Below are positions 6,010 through 7,034 of a stretch of 7,034 nt of DNA, piece after piece (position 1 is the first letter of the stretch; the number at the start of each line of letters is the position of its first letter). The DNA is from an uncultured Clostridium sp. (GTDB taxonomy: Bacteria; Bacillota; Clostridia; TANB77; CAG-508): contig CATLUC010000084.1 of the NCBI GenBank assembly GCA_950059165.1, forward strand, positions 1 to 7,034. The letters are read 5' to 3'. The position numbers were made by a program, and so were the translations under genes. The notes under the pieces are model-generated. The model made no database searches. It was not told the origin of the DNA and worked only from the letters and a program-made list of their open reading frames with translations.

Positions 6010-6442
6010 TTTCTCTTCTTTTATTTTCGTTTTCCTCCTTTTCATACAATCTAGCAAGAGCCTCGATGTATTGGTCTGGCTTTTTGTATTTCTTTGTTCC
6101 CTTAGAACATATATAGCAATTTTTATTTTCACCTACTAGTTTATTTGTCTGTTTGCCATTATAATCTAATATTACTTCTAATTCTGTTTTTTGTCTATTT
6201 AAATAATAAACAATATAACTGTAATCTTTTTCCTGCAGTAAGTCTGTATATTTTTCTAAAGATGTTATTGGGAAACCTACTTTGCATACCTCTGGTTTTA
6301 AACATATTGTTTTTAAATCTAATAATTTATTTAACAATACTGCATCTTTACCAACAGCCAAATAAAATTCACCTGCATTGCATATTACTATTTTTCCTTT
6401 GTTTTTATGTTGTAATATTTCCATCATTTCTCCAAAACTCAT
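6002..6442 (-). CDS. MutS-like (MSL) DGR accessory protein
   Basis: 146 residues. Residues about 15-90 resemble MutS domain I, the mismatch-recognition domain: GEFYLAVGKDAVLLNKLLDL parallels the MutS 'GdFYe.fgeDA......l.l' segment, and VGFPITSLEKYTDLLQEKDYSYIVYY parallels 'aGvP.h.l..yl..L...GykVai'. No ATPase, clamp or lever domain follows, so it cannot be a repair MutS. Stand-alone MutS-like proteins are known as an uncommon accessory type in DGRs. The C-terminal third contains CYIC (109-112) and a charged Lys/Glu tail. The start at 6442 has a TAGGAG site eight bases upstream, whereas an ATG at 6499 lies in a hairpin without such a site. It overlaps avd by 8 bases and probably heads the MSL-avd-RT-TR transcript. 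Its biochemical role is unknown. Confidence 0.75.
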   Translation of the reverse strand: MSFGEMMEILQHKNKGKIVICNAGEFYLAVGKDAVLLNKLLDLKTICLKPEVCKVGFPITSLEKYTDLLQEKDYSYIVYYLNRQKTELEVILDYNGKQTNKLVGENKNCYICSKGTKKYKKPDQYIEALARLYEKEENENKRRENG

Positions 6443-6475
6443 TTTTATCACTCCTATCTGTGTATTTATTTTTTT

Positions 6476-6508
6476 GCGTTTTTTGTGCTTAAAAAGCACA
6501 AAAAACGC
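6476..6508. repeat. 15-bp perfect hairpin
   Basis: Arms 6476-6490 and 6494-6508 are exact inverted copies around a 3-base loop. The structure overlaps the neighbouring terminator by three bases (6506-6508), so the two cannot both form completely in one RNA. It lies 34 bases upstream of the MSL start codon. Confidence 0.85.
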
Positions 6509-6521
6509 CCCGTCAGGGGCG
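6500..6521 (-). terminator. intrinsic terminator of the variable-protein gene
   Basis: On the minus strand, CGCCCC-TGAC-GGGGCG forms a 6-bp all-GC stem with a 4-base loop, followed at once by TTTTTT. This is a textbook Rho-independent terminator about 180 bases after the target gene's stop. It would separate target mRNA from the accessory/RT transcript, or limit the latter to read-through. Confidence 0.85.
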
Positions 6522-6527
6522 CCCCGT

Positions 6528-6597
6528 CAGAAAAATTTTCTTAAAGCCTGCCCAAGATATGTTTTGCATATCTTGCCAGCCTTTTAAAATTTTTCTG
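6528..6597. repeat. long imperfect hairpin (about 28 bp)
   Basis: The outer 12-bp stem (6528-6539 with 6586-6597) and the inner 9-bp stem CAAGATATG/CATATCTTG (6553-6561 with 6567-6575, 5-base loop) are exact. Between them short CTG/CAG and AAAG-type stems can pair around small internal loops, so the entire 70 bases fold back on themselves. It is the strongest secondary structure in the window, and it could be a regulatory RNA structure or a small inserted palindromic element. Confidence 0.85.
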
Positions 6598-6601
6598 GAT
6601 C

Positions 6602-6623
6602 GTAATCGTCTAAAGTCGATTAC
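6602..6623. repeat. 7-bp inverted repeat GTAATCG/CGATTAC
   Basis: Arms 6602-6608 and 6617-6623 with an 8-base loop, four bases from the end of the long hairpin at 6528-6597. It may be an additional helix of the same structured RNA region. Confidence 0.5.
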
Positions 6624-6687
6624 ATACTCTTTATTCAATTGTACTACTTTAAACTACTTTTGCATGATATAATATTTTAGTTTTCAC

Positions 6688-6700
6688 AGAGTTCAGCTCT
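6688..6700 (-). repeat. small hairpin just beyond VR, possible DGR target-site hairpin
   Basis: Core stem AGAG/CTCT with a 5-base loop (CTGAA in the sense direction), extendable by T-G type wobbles. It lies nine bases past the end of VR and overlaps the target gene's stop codon. In several DGRs a short hairpin or cruciform directly downstream of VR promotes homing. This one is in the right place, but its stem is shorter than the described examples. Confidence 0.35.
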
Positions 6701-7034
6701 ACAAATAAAGTAACGGACGAAAGCTAACGCCATCGTTGCCAAAATCTGAATCGCCGTAGTTGCGAATAGCTGTGTAGTCAACGCTGACATTGTAGTAGCC
6801 ACCTCGACCAGTGCCAGGATAGCCTGGGTAACTAGAAGCCTCTGTTGTCCATTCTAGATCATTACTTGCCATATCCCATATATTACAGATTTTATCTTGA
6901 TTTGTTGTTAAATTATTTGTTCCTTTATTTGCAAAACTATTATTCAAACTATTTTGTCTTGAATATTTTTTATTTGTACCAAATGTTTGCAAAAATACTA
7001 TTGCTGTATCCCATGCATAACTATTTATTAAATC
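6699..7034 (-). CDS. DGR target (variable) protein, FGE/C-type-lectin-like C-terminal domain, partial
   Basis: The 3' 111 codons of a gene that continues past the right edge. An apparent start at 6992 is an internal TTG, because the frame stays open to the window end and upstream codons give DLINSYAWDTAIVFLQ, a normal family sequence. The protein matches the formylglycine-generating-enzyme/C-type-lectin fold used by DGR targets: YAWDTAI, then NIWDMASNDLEWTTE (the N.wE....EWT-type core), a GGYYNVS strand, TAIRN and the terminal SFRPLL. The VR covers the final 45 or so residues, where variable side chains form the ligand-binding face. The ligand, the cell location and any N-terminal anchor or signal peptide lie outside what can be seen. 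A terminator follows at 6500-6521. Confidence 0.9.
   Translation of the reverse strand, partial: DLINSYAWDTAIVFLQTFGTNKKYSRQNSLNNSFANKGTNNLTTNQDKICNIWDMASNDLEWTTEASSYPGYPGTGRGGYYNVSVDYTAIRNYGDSDFGNDGVSFRPLLYL
6709..6843 (-). repeat. DGR variable repeat (VR) in the 3' end of the target gene
   Basis: A 135-base copy of TR (110 identical positions) forming the last 45 or so codons of the target gene. It ends at the IMH side with 17 bases identical to TR (6709-6725). Sense-strand adenines of TR are replaced so that Asn codons become Tyr, Gly, Val, Phe or Asp (for example AAC to TAC or GGC, AAT to GTT or TTT), and Lys becomes Glu. Invariant codons cover TAIRN and SFRPLL, the structural frame of the lectin-type fold. 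Confidence 0.95.

Larger units (their letters stand above)
6443..6698. other. structured non-coding gap between target gene and DGR cassette
   Basis: 256 bases without a gene, containing four separate inverted repeats listed individually (6476-6508, 6506-6521, 6528-6597, 6602-6623) and two direct copies of GCCCCGTCAG (6507-6516 and 6521-6530). The GC-rich core stands out from its AT-rich surroundings. I find no convincing promoter for the downstream cassette, though one must exist here unless the genes depend on read-through. Confidence 0.7.

Noticed and set aside
6145..6492. Plus-strand open frames opposite the MSL and Avd genes
   Set aside because: They are hydrophobic shadows of AT-rich coding DNA, without ribosome binding sites, and conflict with well-supported minus-strand genes.
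6443..6499. Longer MSL start at ATG 6499
   Set aside because: The ATG lies within the 15-bp hairpin and has no ribosome binding site, while ATG 6442 has TAGGAG at ideal spacing.
6699..6992. Variable protein as a complete 97-residue gene starting at 6992
   Set aside because: The codon there is TTG inside a frame that stays open to the window end, and the upstream residues continue the family sequence.

Overview
The window looks like a piece of a low-GC Gram-positive genome, most likely a gut-type member of the Clostridia. The DNA is very AT-rich, genes have AGGAGG-type ribosome binding sites, promoters are close to the sigma-A consensus, and RNase Y is of the Firmicutes type. All genes I accept lie on the minus strand, so transcription runs from high to low coordinates. 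Stop codons of the intact genes are TAA or TAG.

Right half (about 4.3-7.0 kb): an apparently complete diversity-generating retroelement (DGR). In transcription order it contains: the 3' end of a target gene (FGE/C-type-lectin-like variable protein, 6699-7034, running off the window) ending in a variable repeat (VR, 6709-6843); a 256-base structured gap with an intrinsic terminator and several strong hairpins; a small MutS-domain-I-like accessory gene (6002-6442); an Avd-like helical accessory gene (5647-6009); a DGR-type reverse transcriptase (4662-5678); and the template repeat (TR, 4502-4636) just behind the RT gene. Over 135 aligned positions TR and VR differ at 25, and 23 of these are adenines of the TR sense strand. 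This is the signature of adenine-specific mutagenic retrohoming: TR RNA is copied by the RT with its accessory proteins, and the mutated cDNA replaces VR, changing surface residues of the target protein. The accessory and RT reading frames overlap, so they are probably translated together. Beyond TR lie a roughly 170-base spacer with an imperfect direct repeat and a small OB-fold (SSB-like) gene whose link to the DGR is unproven.

Left half (about 0.2-4.0 kb): core and accessory chromosomal genes. rpmF (ribosomal protein L32) has its own near-perfect promoter and a terminator. A sodium:dicarboxylate (SDF/DAACS) symporter gene follows, interrupted by an in-frame TGA with a good ribosome binding site and ATG directly behind it. 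Next is rny (RNase Y) with a clear promoter and terminator, then a Phd/YefM-type antitoxin gene with no toxin visible after it. The first 266 bases carry no gene, only palindromic and repeat-like sequence.

The main discovery is the DGR: its gene order (TR behind RT), its two different accessory proteins, a terminator separating the target gene from the mutagenesis cassette, and two TR/VR mismatches that adenine mutagenesis cannot explain.
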